Assembly (NCBI RefSeq): GCF_900113225.1 | Contig: NZ_FOZE01000001.1 | Location: forward strand, 2,294,001 to 2,358,000 | DNA: 64,000 bases | Direction: 5' to 3' | Origin: Mitsuaria sp. PDC51 | GTDB lineage: Bacteria; Pseudomonadota; Gammaproteobacteria; Burkholderiales; Burkholderiaceae_C | Part shown: positions 1 to 9,335 of the stretch, piece by piece | Layout: every line of letters starts with the position of its first letter | How positions within the stretch are numbered: the first letter of the stretch is position 1 | Translations under genes and position numbers: made by a program | The notes under the pieces: generated by a model | Told to the model about the DNA's origin: nothing | Databases searched by the model: none | The model's input: only the letters and a program-made list of their open reading frames with translations

Positions 1-1
1 G

Positions 2-100
2 GCGGCGCGCCGCCCTGGCATGGCGCGGCACGGGCGTTGCACTGGAAGAGGGCGAGCGAACACCGGGTTCGTGCCTTTCAACCTCTTCAGCGTGGCCTGA
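2..100 (+). CDS. 3' end of an unidentified upstream gene (partial)
   Basis: The frame is open from the window edge to a TGA at 98-100 and would end in the residues NTGFVPFNLFSVA. The stop is one base before the ATG of the aldehyde dehydrogenase, so the two genes could be translationally coupled members of one operon. Only about 32 residues are visible and I do not recognise the family. The dehydrogenase frame is also open to the window edge, so assigning this frame as coding is tentative and rests on the tight stop/start junction. Confidence 0.35.
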   Translation, partial: AARRPGMARHGRCTGRGRANTGFVPFNLFSVA

Positions 101-101
101 C

Positions 102-1565
102 ATGACCTCTCGACCCTTCCTCGACCCCGCCCTGTGGCAGGAGCACGTGTACAGCGGTGGCTGGCGCGCCGCCGCCGAGTCCGCCGACCTGATCGAGCCC
201 GCCACCGGCGCGGTGCTGACGCGCACCGGCGTTGCCGTGGCGGCCGACGTGGCGCCGGCCGCGCGCATCGCCGCGCAGGCGCAGGCGGGCTGGGCGGCCA
301 CACCGCCGCGCGAGCGCGCCGCCGTGTTCCTGCGCGCGGCGCAGCTGTTCCAGGATCACTTCGACGAGCTGGCGCTCTTCGTCACCCGCGAGAGCGGCGC
401 CATCCTGCCCAAGGGCCAGCACGAGCTGCGCGAGGCCATCGCGTTCTGCCAGATCGCAGCCTCCATGCCGCTGCAGGCGCAGGGGCAGGTGCTGCCCAGC
501 ACGCCGGGGCGGCTGTCGGTCGCGCGGCGCGTGCCGCTCGGCGTGGTGGGGGTGATCTCGCCCTTCAACTTCCCGCTGGTGCTGACGCTGCGCGTGGTGG
601 CGCCGGCACTGGCCGCGGGCAACGCCGTCGTCATCAAGCCCGACCCGCGCACGCCGGTCAGCGGCGGCTTCCTGATCGCCCGCGTCTTCGAGGCCGCCGG
701 CCTGCCCGCCGGCCTGTTGCACGTGCTGCCGGGCGGCGCGGCCGTGGGCGAGGCGCTGGTCGAGGATCCGGCCATCGCGATGATCTCCTTCACCGGCTCG
801 GTCGGCGTGGGGCGCCGCATCGGCGAGCTGGCGGGCCGCCATCTGAAGAAGGTCTCGCTGGAGCTGGGCGGGAGCAATGCGCTGGTCGTGCTCGACGACG
901 CCGACCTCGACCTGGCCGCGAGCAACATCGCCTGGGGCGCCTGGCTGCATCAGGGCCAGATCTGCATGGCCAGCAACCGCGTGCTGGTGCACGAGGCCAT
1001 CGCCCCCGCCATCACCGAGCGCCTGGTGGCCAAGGCCCGGCAGCTGCCGGTGGGCGACGGTGCCACCGGCCAGGTCGCGCTGGGGCCGCTGATCGATGAG
1101 CGCCAGCGCGACCGCGTGCACGCCGCGGTGCAGGCCAGCGTGCGGGCTGGCGCCCAGCTGCTGGCTGGCGGCACGTTCGATCGCCTCTTCTACAAACCCA
1201 CCGTGCTGGCCGGCGTGCTGCCCGGCATGCCGACCTACGACCACGAGACCTTCGGCCCCGTCGTCAACCTGGTGACCTTCAAGACGGACGAGGAGGCCGT
1301 GGCGCTGGCCAACGACAGCCAGGGCGGGCTGGCGGCCGGCGTGATCTCGCGCTCGGTCGGTCGCGCACTGGCGCTGGGGCGGCAACTGCGCGCCGGCATG
1401 GTCCACATCAACGACCAGACGGTCAACGATGACGCGGTCAATCCCTTCGGCGGCCCCGGCATCGCGGGCAACGGCAACTCGCACGGCGGCCCCGGCGACT
1501 GGGAGCAGTTCAGCACCTGGCAGTGGCTGACCGTCAAGGACGCGCCGCCGCAGTTCCCGTTCTGA
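102..1565 (+). CDS. Benzaldehyde-type NAD-dependent aldehyde dehydrogenase
   Basis: A 487-residue member of the aldehyde dehydrogenase superfamily, which oxidises aldehydes to carboxylic acids with NAD(P)+ in the cytoplasm. Visible signatures are the cofactor loop SFTGSVGVG (residues 229-237), the general-base Glu254 in ELGGSN and the catalytic Cys288 in GQICMASNR. Length is normal for the family. The N-terminus (LDPALWQ, then YSGGW) resembles benzaldehyde dehydrogenases and supports the ATG at 102. It is followed after 64 nt by an SDR that resembles coniferyl-alcohol dehydrogenase. The pair would oxidise an aromatic alcohol to the acid via the aldehyde, which is inference from family and context. 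The exact aldehyde (benzaldehyde, vanillin, coniferaldehyde) cannot be read from sequence. Confidence 0.9.
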   Translation: MTSRPFLDPALWQEHVYSGGWRAAAESADLIEPATGAVLTRTGVAVAADVAPAARIAAQAQAGWAATPPRERAAVFLRAAQLFQDHFDELALFVTRESGAILPKGQHELREAIAFCQIAASMPLQAQGQVLPSTPGRLSVARRVPLGVVGVISPFNFPLVLTLRVVAPALAAGNAVVIKPDPRTPVSGGFLIARVFEAAGLPAGLLHVLPGGAAVGEALVEDPAIAMISFTGSVGVGRRIGELAGRHLKKVSLELGGSNALVVLDDADLDLAASNIAWGAWLHQGQICMASNRVLVHEAIAPAITERLVAKARQLPVGDGATGQVALGPLIDERQRDRVHAAVQASVRAGAQLLAGGTFDRLFYKPTVLAGVLPGMPTYDHETFGPVVNLVTFKTDEEAVALANDSQGGLAAGVISRSVGRALALGRQLRAGMVHINDQTVNDDAVNPFGGPGIAGNGNSHGGPGDWEQFSTWQWLTVKDAPPQFPF

Positions 1566-1629
1566 CGCGCGCCGCGCGAGACGGCTCGGGCCCGCGGCAG
1601 CAGACAGACGACAACACAAGGAGACAAGC

Positions 1630-2406
1630 ATGAACTTCCATGGCAAGACCATCGTCATCACCGGCGCGAGCTCCGGCATCGGCGCCGAGACCGCGCGCTT
1701 CCTGCGCCTGAAGGGCGCGCGCGTCATCGGCGTGGATCGCAACGAGCCCGCGCTGACGCTGGACGGCTTCATCAAGGCCGACCTGTCGGAGCAGGCCGCC
1801 ATCGACGCCGCCTTCAAGCAGCTGCCCGAGCGTTTCGACGCGCTGTGCAACATCGCCGGCGTGCCCGGCACCGCGCCGGTGGACCTGGTGGCGCGGGTCA
1901 ACTACCTCGGGCTGCGCCACCTGTGCACGCGCGCCATCGAGCGCCTTCCCCATGGGAATCACGGCGGCGCCATCGTCAACATCGCCTCCATCCTCGGCGC
2001 CGAATGGCCCGCGCGGCTGGACCTCCACAAGGCCCTGGCCGAGACGCCCAGCTTCGAGGCCGGCCTGGCCTTCCTCGCGAAGAAGCCGGTGGCGCAGGAG
2101 ACCTGCTACCAGTACTTCAAGGAAGCGCTGATCGTCTGGACCGTCACGCAGTCGCAGAAGTGGTTCCTCGCGCATGGCGTGCGCATGAATTGCGTCGCGC
2201 CCGGTCCGGTGATGACGCCCATCCTGGGCGACTTCGTGCAGATGCTCGGCGAGGAGCGCGTGCAGAAGGACGCCCACCGCATCAAGCGCCCGGCGCTGGC
2301 GGACGAGGTCGCGCCCGTGATCGCCTTCCTGTGCGCCGACGAGTCGCGCTGGATCAGCGGCGTCAACCTGCCGGTCGACGGCGGGCTGGCCTCGACCTAC
2401 CTCTGA
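1630..2406 (+). CDS. SDR family oxidoreductase, coniferyl-alcohol dehydrogenase-like
   Basis: A 258-residue classical short-chain dehydrogenase/reductase. The nucleotide-binding TGASSGIG motif (residues 11-18), the NIAG-type motif, catalytic Ser120 (NIAS) and the YxxxK pair Tyr160/Lys164 are all present, so it should be active. Overall sequence and the insertion between the Ser and Tyr motifs resemble coniferyl-alcohol dehydrogenase and 3-alpha-hydroxysteroid dehydrogenase, which are close relatives. A clear ribosome binding site (AAGGAG, about 1618-1623) precedes the ATG. It sits between an aldehyde dehydrogenase and outer-membrane DUF1302/1329 genes. Oxidation of an aromatic allylic alcohol is favoured; a steroid or other secondary alcohol remains possible. 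Confidence 0.85.
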   Translation: MNFHGKTIVITGASSGIGAETARFLRLKGARVIGVDRNEPALTLDGFIKADLSEQAAIDAAFKQLPERFDALCNIAGVPGTAPVDLVARVNYLGLRHLCTRAIERLPHGNHGGAIVNIASILGAEWPARLDLHKALAETPSFEAGLAFLAKKPVAQETCYQYFKEALIVWTVTQSQKWFLAHGVRMNCVAPGPVMTPILGDFVQMLGEERVQKDAHRIKRPALADEVAPVIAFLCADESRWISGVNLPVDGGLASTYL

Positions 2407-2453
2407 TTCATTCAAGCGGGCCGCCGAGCCCGCACCACCCTCGAGGAGACACC

Positions 2454-4187
2454 ATGACCCGACCCACCCGCCTCGCGCTGGCGGTGGCGGCAGCTTTTGC
2501 CCTGCCGGCCGCCCACGCCTTCGACATCGACCTGCCCAGCAGCGACTACAAGGTGCGCCTGGACCTGACGCCCAAGTACAGCACCGCCGTGCGGCTCAAG
2601 AATCCGTCCGCCGCGCTGACGCGCCTGGACGTGGCGGTCGATCCCGGCACCGTCAACGAGGACGACGGCGACCACAACTTCAAGCGCGGACAGATCTCCA
2701 ACCGCTTCGACCTGCTGGCCGAGCTCGACCTCACCAGCCAGAACTTCGGCGCGCGGCTCAGCGGCAACGCGTGGCGTGACGCGGTCTACCTGCGCAAGAA
2801 CCGCTACGCCGGCACCGAGCTCTACGCCGGCGGCAACGACCTGGGCACCGCCGTCCCGACGTCCAACGGCTTCCCGGGCCAGGCCGCCAACGAGTTCCTC
2901 CCCGACACGCGCCGCCAGCACGGTCGCAGCGGCGAGTTCCTCGATGCCTTCGTCTACTTCAAGGGCGAGATCGCCGGCATGAAGGGCACCGTGCGCGTCG
3001 GACGCCACACGCTGCAATGGGGCGAGAGCCTGTTCTTCGGCCAGAACGGCATCGCCAACGCGCAAGGGCCGGTTGACGTGGCCAAGATCATGTCGGTGCC
3101 CGGCTGGCAGTTCAAGGAAGTGCTGCTGCCGGTGGAGCAGGTGTCGGGCTCGCTGCAGATCGCCGAGGGCCTCTCGCTGGGCGCCTACTACCAGCTCAAG
3201 TGGCGGCCGAGCAAGATCCCCGGCGTCGGCAGCTACTTCTCCAACCAGGACTACGTCGGCACCGGTACCGTCAACTTCGGCCAGGCGCCCGACGGCAGTC
3301 CCATCCTGCTGACCTACGACAGGAGCCGCGACCTGCGGCCGCGCGACTCGGGGCAGGGCGGCGTGCAGCTGCGCATCAGCCCGACCGGCAGCGACTACGA
3401 GTTCGGCCTCTACGCCGCGCAGTACCACGACAAGACGCCCGCCGTGCCGGTGTTCGACTTCGTCAACGGCAATGTGCATCTGGCCTATGGCGACGACATC
3501 CGCACCCTCGGCGCGAGCGTCACCTCGTCGATCGGCCAGTTGAACTGGGCCGTCGAGGGCTCGCTGCGCTGGAATGCGCCGCTGAACAGCGATCCCGCCG
3601 TGCTCGGCCTGGGCCCGGTGCTGAGCTGCGGTGGCAGCGACGCGCCGTGCTTCGCGGTGGGCCGCACCGCCCATCTGCAGGCCTCGGGCATCTACGTGCT
3701 GCAGCCGGGCGCGCTGTGGCAGGGCGGGGCGCTGCTGGCCGAGCTGGCCTACAACCGCCGGCTCAGCGTGACCAAGGACATCTTCGCCGCCAGCAACGGC
3801 GCGAGCCAGGGCATCGGCGGGCTGGACCCGAACACCACCAAGGGCGCCTTCGCCTTGCGCGTGCTCTTCGAGCCGCAGTACTTCCAGGTGCTGCCGGGGC
3901 TGGACCTTTCGGTGCCCCTCGGCCTGGGCTGGAACTTCGGCGGCCGGTCCTCGGCCATCGCCAACTTCGCCGGCGGCGCGTCCAAGGCCGGTGACTACAG
4001 CATCGGGCTCAAGGGCAAGTACCAGAACGCCTGGAACGTCGCGCTGACCTACAGCGATTTCTTCGGCACCGCCAGGACCTTCACCGAGACCCTCGTCGCC
4101 GGCAGCGGCTCGCCGCGCCAGCTCACCTTCGGCCAGACGCTGCGCGACCGCGCCTACGTCAGCCTTGCCGTCTCGCGCACCTTCTGA
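2454..4187 (+). CDS. DUF1302 outer-membrane protein
   Basis: A 577-residue exported protein of the DUF1302 family. A signal peptide (residues 1-22, ending AAHA) is followed by a long beta-rich region of alternating aromatic and polar residues and a C-terminus ending in Phe (VSLAVSRTF), typical of outer-membrane beta-barrels. The start at 2454 is chosen because it follows a GAGGAG ribosome binding site and begins exactly at the signal peptide, although the frame is open further upstream. DUF1302 genes recur next to DUF1329 and RND/MMPL genes in Pseudomonas and Burkholderiales. The set is thought to handle hydrophobic substrates at the outer membrane, but the biochemical role is not established. 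Confidence 0.88.
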   Translation: MTRPTRLALAVAAAFALPAAHAFDIDLPSSDYKVRLDLTPKYSTAVRLKNPSAALTRLDVAVDPGTVNEDDGDHNFKRGQISNRFDLLAELDLTSQNFGARLSGNAWRDAVYLRKNRYAGTELYAGGNDLGTAVPTSNGFPGQAANEFLPDTRRQHGRSGEFLDAFVYFKGEIAGMKGTVRVGRHTLQWGESLFFGQNGIANAQGPVDVAKIMSVPGWQFKEVLLPVEQVSGSLQIAEGLSLGAYYQLKWRPSKIPGVGSYFSNQDYVGTGTVNFGQAPDGSPILLTYDRSRDLRPRDSGQGGVQLRISPTGSDYEFGLYAAQYHDKTPAVPVFDFVNGNVHLAYGDDIRTLGASVTSSIGQLNWAVEGSLRWNAPLNSDPAVLGLGPVLSCGGSDAPCFAVGRTAHLQASGIYVLQPGALWQGGALLAELAYNRRLSVTKDIFAASNGASQGIGGLDPNTTKGAFALRVLFEPQYFQVLPGLDLSVPLGLGWNFGGRSSAIANFAGGASKAGDYSIGLKGKYQNAWNVALTYSDFFGTARTFTETLVAGSGSPRQLTFGQTLRDRAYVSLAVSRTF

Positions 4188-4207
4188 CGCCACACGAAAG
4201 ACCTCCC

Positions 4208-5590
4208 ATGAATCGCATCCCTCTCCCGGCGCGCGTCTTCGCCGCCACCGCTGCTTCCGCTGCCGCGGTCGCCATGCTGTTGTCCGCTCCCGCGCTCGCC
4301 GCCGTCACGGCCGAGGAGGCCGCCCGGCTCAAGACCACGCTGACCCCGCTGGGCGCCGAGCGCGGCGCCAACAAGGACGGCAGCATCCCTGCCTGGGACG
4401 GCGGCATGACCAAGGCGCCCGCGGGCTTCAAGGCCGGCGACGCCCGGCCCGATCCCTTCCCGGGCGAGAAGCCGCTTTATGCGATCAGCGCGAAGAACAT
4501 GGCCCAGTACGAGGCCAAACTCAGCGACGGCGTGAAGGCGCTGATGAAGAAGTACCCCGACTTCCGCATCGAGGTCTACCCGACCCACCGCACCGCCGCC
4601 GCGCCGCAATGGGTCTACGACAACACCTTCAAGAACGCGACGCGGGCCAAGCTGGTCGATAACGGTCACGGCACCGAGGGCGCCTATGGCGGTACGCCGT
4701 TCCCCATTCCCAAGGATGGCTACGAGGTGTTCCAGAACCATCGCCTGGCGTGGACCGGCACCTACATCCAGGCGCCGGTGCGCGTGTGGGTCGTGACAGC
4801 GGACGGCAAGCGCGCGATGGCCTCCGGCGGCACGCAGAGCTTCCGCAAGCAGTTCTACGACCCCGAAGGCAGCCTCGAGAAATTCGACGGCTACTACCAG
4901 CTCGGCAAGTTCGCGGTCAGCGAGCCGGGCTCCAAGACCGGCGAGGCCATCCTCGCGCACGACAACCTGAACGCGAGCAACCCGCGCGGCCTGTGGCAGT
5001 ACCTGGTGGGGCAGCGCCGCGTGCGCAAGGCGCCGTCGGTGGCCTATGACACGCCGGACTCGGTGACCTCGGGCATCGGCTTGTTCGATGAAGCCTTCAA
5101 CCTCTTCGGCCCGATCGACAAGCACACGCTCAAGCTGGTGGGCAAGCGCGAGCTCTACATCCCCTACAACAACAACCGCGCGGCCTCGGCCAAGGTGGCC
5201 GACCTGGTGACACCGGGCACGCTCAATCCGAGCCTGGTGCGCTGGGAGCTGCACCGCGTCTGGGAGGTCGAGGCGACGCTCGCCGAGGGCAAGCGCCACG
5301 TGGTGCCCAAGCGCAAGTACTACATCGACGAGGACAGCTGGCAGATCATCCTGTTCGACGGCTGGGACGCCAAGGGCGACCTCTGGCGCACCAACTACAC
5401 GCTGACGCTTCTGGCGCCGGACATCCCGGCCCTGGTCGGCAACATGTACTGGGGCGGCTACGACCTGCAGACCGGCGCCTACTACCTGAACATGGCCAGC
5501 AACGAGCTGCCCAGCCAGTACAAGGTCGTCGCGCCGCTGCCGCGCAGCTTCTTCAGCCCCGAGGAGCTGGCCAACGAAGGAGCGCGGTGA
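4208..5590 (+). CDS. DUF1329 periplasmic/outer-membrane-associated protein
   Basis: A 460-residue protein with an N-terminal signal peptide (about residues 1-31) and the characteristic DUF1329 opening, in which the mature chain begins VTAEEAARL and continues with a GANKDGSIPAWDGG segment. The family has a LolA/LolB-like fold and is predicted to bind lipid or hydrophobic ligand in the periplasm. It lies 20 nt after the DUF1302 gene and its stop overlaps the next start (TGATG), so the three genes are probably co-translated. A role in carrying a hydrophobic compound between envelope layers, together with DUF1302 and the RND pump, is inference from recurrent neighbourhood. Confidence 0.88.
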   Translation: MNRIPLPARVFAATAASAAAVAMLLSAPALAAVTAEEAARLKTTLTPLGAERGANKDGSIPAWDGGMTKAPAGFKAGDARPDPFPGEKPLYAISAKNMAQYEAKLSDGVKALMKKYPDFRIEVYPTHRTAAAPQWVYDNTFKNATRAKLVDNGHGTEGAYGGTPFPIPKDGYEVFQNHRLAWTGTYIQAPVRVWVVTADGKRAMASGGTQSFRKQFYDPEGSLEKFDGYYQLGKFAVSEPGSKTGEAILAHDNLNASNPRGLWQYLVGQRRVRKAPSVAYDTPDSVTSGIGLFDEAFNLFGPIDKHTLKLVGKRELYIPYNNNRAASAKVADLVTPGTLNPSLVRWELHRVWEVEATLAEGKRHVVPKRKYYIDEDSWQIILFDGWDAKGDLWRTNYTLTLLAPDIPALVGNMYWGGYDLQTGAYYLNMASNELPSQYKVVAPLPRSFFSPEELANEGAR

Positions 5591-6744
5591 TGCGGGGGCC
5601 GGCAGTCCTGATGCTGGCCTGCGCCGTCGCGGCGACGGCGGCCGCGACGGCGCCCGAGCCGGGCGCACCGCCCGCGGCCACCGTGTCTCCCGCAGTGGCT
5701 GGGTCTCCGGCAATGGCCAGTCCGTCCGCGGCGGGTGCTCCTGCCGCGCCGGCCGTGCCCGCCGTGCCGGCTGCGCTGACCGAGCCGGCCCTGATCAGCC
5801 CCAAGGCGCTGGGCGCGTCCACGCTGGCCGTGGCACGCGCCGGCGATCGCCTGGTGGCGGCCGGCGAGCGCGGCACGGTGCTGTGGTCCGACGACGGCGG
5901 CAAGACCTGGCAGCAGGCCCGGGTGCCGGTGCGCGCGGGCCTGACGGCGCTGCGCTTCGTCGATGCCCGCATCGGGTGGGCCGTCGGCCACCTCGGCGTC
6001 ATCCTGAAGACGGAGGACGGCGGCAAGACGTGGGCGCTGCAACTGGACGGACTGCGGGCGGCCCGGGCCCTGCTGGCCGCCGCGACCGATGACGCCAGCC
6101 GCCGCGCCGCGCAGCGCCTGGTGGAGGAGGGCGCCGACAAACCCTGGTTCGATCTGGAGGCAATCGACGCGCAGCGGGCCATCGCCGTCGGCGCCTACGG
6201 CCTGGCCATGGCCACGCGCGACGGCGGCCGGACGTGGGAGCCGCTGCCGCTGCGCGCGGTCAACCCGCGCGGCCTGCACCTGTACGGCGTGCGCGCCGTC
6301 GGCGGGCCTGGCGGCGCGTGGGTCATCGCCGGCGAGCAGGGCCTGCTGCTGCGCTCCAGCGACGATGGCGTCTCCTTCACCGCGCTGGCCTCGCCCTACA
6401 AGGGCAGCTTCTTCGGCCTGCTGTCCACGCGCAGCGGCGCGCTGCTGGCCTACGGCCTGCGCGGCAGCGTCTACCGCTCGGGCGATGCCGGGACGAGCTG
6501 GGACAAGGTCGAGTTCGGCACGCCGGTCAGCCTGCAGGCCGGCCTCGAGCGCGCCGACCGCGGCGAGCTCACGCTGCTGGCCCAGAACGGCGAGCTCTTC
6601 GTCAGCACCGACGACGGCCACCGCTTCACGCGCCGTCCCCCGCCCGCCGGGCCGCTGCCTGCCGCTGGCCTCGCCGCCGCCCCCGACGGCGCCTGGGTCA
6701 TCGCCAGCCTGCGCGGTACCCGCCGCGCCTCACCCGCACCCTGA
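5590..6744 (+). CDS. YCF48/BNR-repeat beta-propeller protein, secreted
   Basis: A 384-residue protein with a signal peptide, an Ala/Pro-rich linker and at least five BNR/Asp-box-like repeats (for example WSDDGGKTW, KTEDGGKTW, ATRDGGRTW, RSGDAGTSW), giving a beta-propeller of the YCF48/photosystem-II-assembly-factor-like family. The ATG at 5590 overlaps the preceding stop as TGATG; a GTG at 5587 is an alternative. In this gene neighbourhood such proteins accompany DUF1302, DUF1329 and RND genes, where they may scaffold the envelope complex. No catalytic role can be read from sequence. Confidence 0.82.
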   Translation: MRGPAVLMLACAVAATAAATAPEPGAPPAATVSPAVAGSPAMASPSAAGAPAAPAVPAVPAALTEPALISPKALGASTLAVARAGDRLVAAGERGTVLWSDDGGKTWQQARVPVRAGLTALRFVDARIGWAVGHLGVILKTEDGGKTWALQLDGLRAARALLAAATDDASRRAAQRLVEEGADKPWFDLEAIDAQRAIAVGAYGLAMATRDGGRTWEPLPLRAVNPRGLHLYGVRAVGGPGGAWVIAGEQGLLLRSSDDGVSFTALASPYKGSFFGLLSTRSGALLAYGLRGSVYRSGDAGTSWDKVEFGTPVSLQAGLERADRGELTLLAQNGELFVSTDDGHRFTRRPPPAGPLPAAGLAAAPDGAWVIASLRGTRRASPAP

Positions 6745-6764
6745 TCCACTCCCTGACACCAACG

Positions 6765-9293
6765 ATGCACGCCGCCACCGACCCAGCCGGCACCCCACCC
6801 GTGGTGACCCGGCTCGACGACTTCGACACCCGCTCCGGCTCCTGGGCCGAGCGGCTGCTCTTCAACCACCGGCCCTGGGTCATGCTGCTGTGCCTGCTGG
6901 CCACGCTGTGGCTGGGCCAGCAGGCCTTGCGGCTGACGCTCAACGCCAGCTTCGAGAAGACCATCCCGACCCAGCACCCCTACATCGTCAACTACCTGAC
7001 GCACAAGGGCGACCTCGGCGGCCAGGGCAATGCGCTGCGCATCGTCGTCGAGGCCCGCCAGGGGACGATCTACGACAAGCGCTACCTCGACACGCTGCAG
7101 AAGATCAGCGACGAGGTCTACCTGATGCCGGGCGTGGACCGGCCCTTCATGAAGTCGCTGTGGACGGCCAACACGCGCTGGGTCGCGGTGACGGAGGAGG
7201 GGCTGGACGGCAACACCGTCATGGGCGACAGCTATGACGGCTCGCCCGAAGCGCTGGCCGAGGTCCGCGCCAATGTCGAGCGCTCGGGCGAGATCGGCCA
7301 GATCGTCGCCGGCGACGCGCGCTCCAGCATCGTCTTCGCGCCGCTGCTGGACGTGAATCCCAAGACCGGCCAGGCGCTGGACTACGGCGCGCTGGGCCGG
7401 CAGATCGAGGCGCTGCGCGCGAAGTACGACGGCGACGTCGTCACGCTGCACGTGACCGGCTTCGCCAAGGTCATGGGCGATCTCATCGAGGGGCTGCGCC
7501 AGGTGCTGGTGTTCTTCGGCGTGGCGCTGGTGATCTGCGCCGGCGTGCTGTGGGCCTACACCCGCTGCGTGCGCAGCACCGTGCTGGTCGTGGCCTGCTC
7601 GCTCATCGCCGTGGTGTGGCAGTTCGGGCTGCTGGCGCTGCTGGGCTACGCGCTGGATCCGTACTCGGTGCTGGTGCCCTTCCTGGTCTTCGCCATCGGC
7701 ATGAGCCATGGGGCGCAGAAGATGAACGGGATCATGCAGGACGTGGGCCGCGGCACGCACCGCGTGGTCGCCGCGCGCTACACCTTCCGCCGCCTCTTCG
7801 TCGCGGGCCTGACCGCGCTGCTGTGCGATGCGGTCGGCTTCGCCGTGCTGGCGCTGATCAAGATCCAGGCCATCCAGGACCTGGCGCTGGTGGCCAGCAT
7901 CGGCGTGGCGGTGCTGATCTTCACCAACCTCGTGCTGCTGCCCATCCTGCTGTCCTACGTCGGCGTGAGCCCGGCGGCCGCCCGGCGCAGCCTGCGCGAC
8001 GACCCCGCGTTCAATCCCGCCGCGGGCAATTCGGGCCTGTGGCGCCTGCTCGACCGCTTCACGCAACGCGGCCCGGCGCTGATGGCGCTTGGTGTTTCGG
8101 CGGTGCTGGCCGTGGCGGGTTATGCGGTCAGCACGCGGCTGCATGTCGGTGACCTCGACCCCGGCGCGCCCGAGCTGCGCGCGGACTCGCGCTACAACCG
8201 CGACAACGACTACGTCACCCGGCACTACGCCGCCTCCAGCGACATCCTGGTGGTGATGGTCGCCACGCCCGAGGACCAGTGCACGCGCTACGGCACGCTG
8301 GCCAAGGTCGACCAGCTCGCCTGGCGGCTGGAGCAGCTGCCCGGCGTGGAGTCCACCAACTCCATGGCGGCGCTCTCCAAGCTCGCGATGGTGGGCTACA
8401 ACGAGGGCCAGCTGAAGTGGTACGAACTCATCCCCAATGACAGCGCGCTCGGCGGCGTGCAGACCCGCGCGCCGCGCGAGCTGTTCAACCAGGGCTGCTC
8501 CTTCCTCTCGCTGTACGTCTACCTGAAGGACCACAAGGCCGAGACGCTGACCAGCGTCGTCGACACGGTCGAGGCCTTCATCGCCGCCAACTCCACCAAC
8601 GCAACGGCACCGAGTGGTGGCGCCGGGCCGTCCGGGACAGCGGCTGCGCCCTCCGAGCGCTTCATGCTGGCCGCCGGCTCGGCCGGCATCGCCGCGGCCA
8701 CCAACATCGTCGTCCAGCAGGCGATGCGGGAGATGCTGTGGTGGGTCTACGGCGCCGTCGTCGTGCTGTGCTGGGTGACCTTCCGCTCCTGGCGGGCGGT
8801 GGTGGTGGCGGTGCTGCCGCTGGTGCTGACCTCCATCCTGTGCGAGGCGCTGATGGTGGGCCTGGGCATGGGGGTCAAGGTCGCCACGCTGCCGGTGATC
8901 GCGCTGGGCGTGGGCATCGGCGTGGACTACGCGCTCTACGTGCTCAGCGTCATGCTGGCCCGGCTGCGCGCCGGCGAGAGCCTCTCGGCGGCCTACCTGC
9001 ACGCGCTGCAGTTCACCGGGCGGGTGGTGATGCTCACCGGCGTGACCCTCGCGCTCGCGGTGGGCACCTGGGCGCTGTCCCCCATCAAGTTCCAGGCCGA
9101 CATGGGCCTCCTGCTGGCCTTCATGTTTGTCTGGAACATGGTCGGCGCGCTGGTGCTGCTGCCGGCGCTGGCCCACTGGCTGCTCAAGCCGACCGGCACG
9201 GCCACCCACGCCGCCAAGGCGAACGGCAACACGCCCACCACCAGCGGCGCGGCCACCACCAGCGGCGCGGCCAGCACGGCCGGGCCCGCCTGA
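6765..9293 (+). CDS. RND superfamily (MMPL-type) transporter
   Basis: An 842-residue inner-membrane protein with MMPL/RND architecture. An N-terminal membrane segment (about residues 38-56) is followed by a large periplasmic loop, a block of about five membrane helices around residues 245-400, a second periplasmic loop and a second helical block near residues 645-810. The C-terminal tail is Thr/Ala/Ser-rich and low in complexity. The start at 6765 is chosen because the preceding gene ends at 6744 and the first membrane helix follows sensibly. MMPL proteins move lipids and other hydrophobic molecules using the proton gradient. With DUF1302, DUF1329 and the propeller it probably forms a trans-envelope transport set; direction and substrate are unknown. 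Confidence 0.88.
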   Translation: MHAATDPAGTPPVVTRLDDFDTRSGSWAERLLFNHRPWVMLLCLLATLWLGQQALRLTLNASFEKTIPTQHPYIVNYLTHKGDLGGQGNALRIVVEARQGTIYDKRYLDTLQKISDEVYLMPGVDRPFMKSLWTANTRWVAVTEEGLDGNTVMGDSYDGSPEALAEVRANVERSGEIGQIVAGDARSSIVFAPLLDVNPKTGQALDYGALGRQIEALRAKYDGDVVTLHVTGFAKVMGDLIEGLRQVLVFFGVALVICAGVLWAYTRCVRSTVLVVACSLIAVVWQFGLLALLGYALDPYSVLVPFLVFAIGMSHGAQKMNGIMQDVGRGTHRVVAARYTFRRLFVAGLTALLCDAVGFAVLALIKIQAIQDLALVASIGVAVLIFTNLVLLPILLSYVGVSPAAARRSLRDDPAFNPAAGNSGLWRLLDRFTQRGPALMALGVSAVLAVAGYAVSTRLHVGDLDPGAPELRADSRYNRDNDYVTRHYAASSDILVVMVATPEDQCTRYGTLAKVDQLAWRLEQLPGVESTNSMAALSKLAMVGYNEGQLKWYELIPNDSALGGVQTRAPRELFNQGCSFLSLYVYLKDHKAETLTSVVDTVEAFIAANSTNATAPSGGAGPSGTAAAPSERFMLAAGSAGIAAATNIVVQQAMREMLWWVYGAVVVLCWVTFRSWRAVVVAVLPLVLTSILCEALMVGLGMGVKVATLPVIALGVGIGVDYALYVLSVMLARLRAGESLSAAYLHALQFTGRVVMLTGVTLALAVGTWALSPIKFQADMGLLLAFMFVWNMVGALVLLPALAHWLLKPTGTATHAAKANGNTPTTSGAATTSGAASTAGPA

Positions 9294-9335
9294 CACGACG
9301 CCTCACCTCACCTCGATCGTCTTGAAGGAGACCCC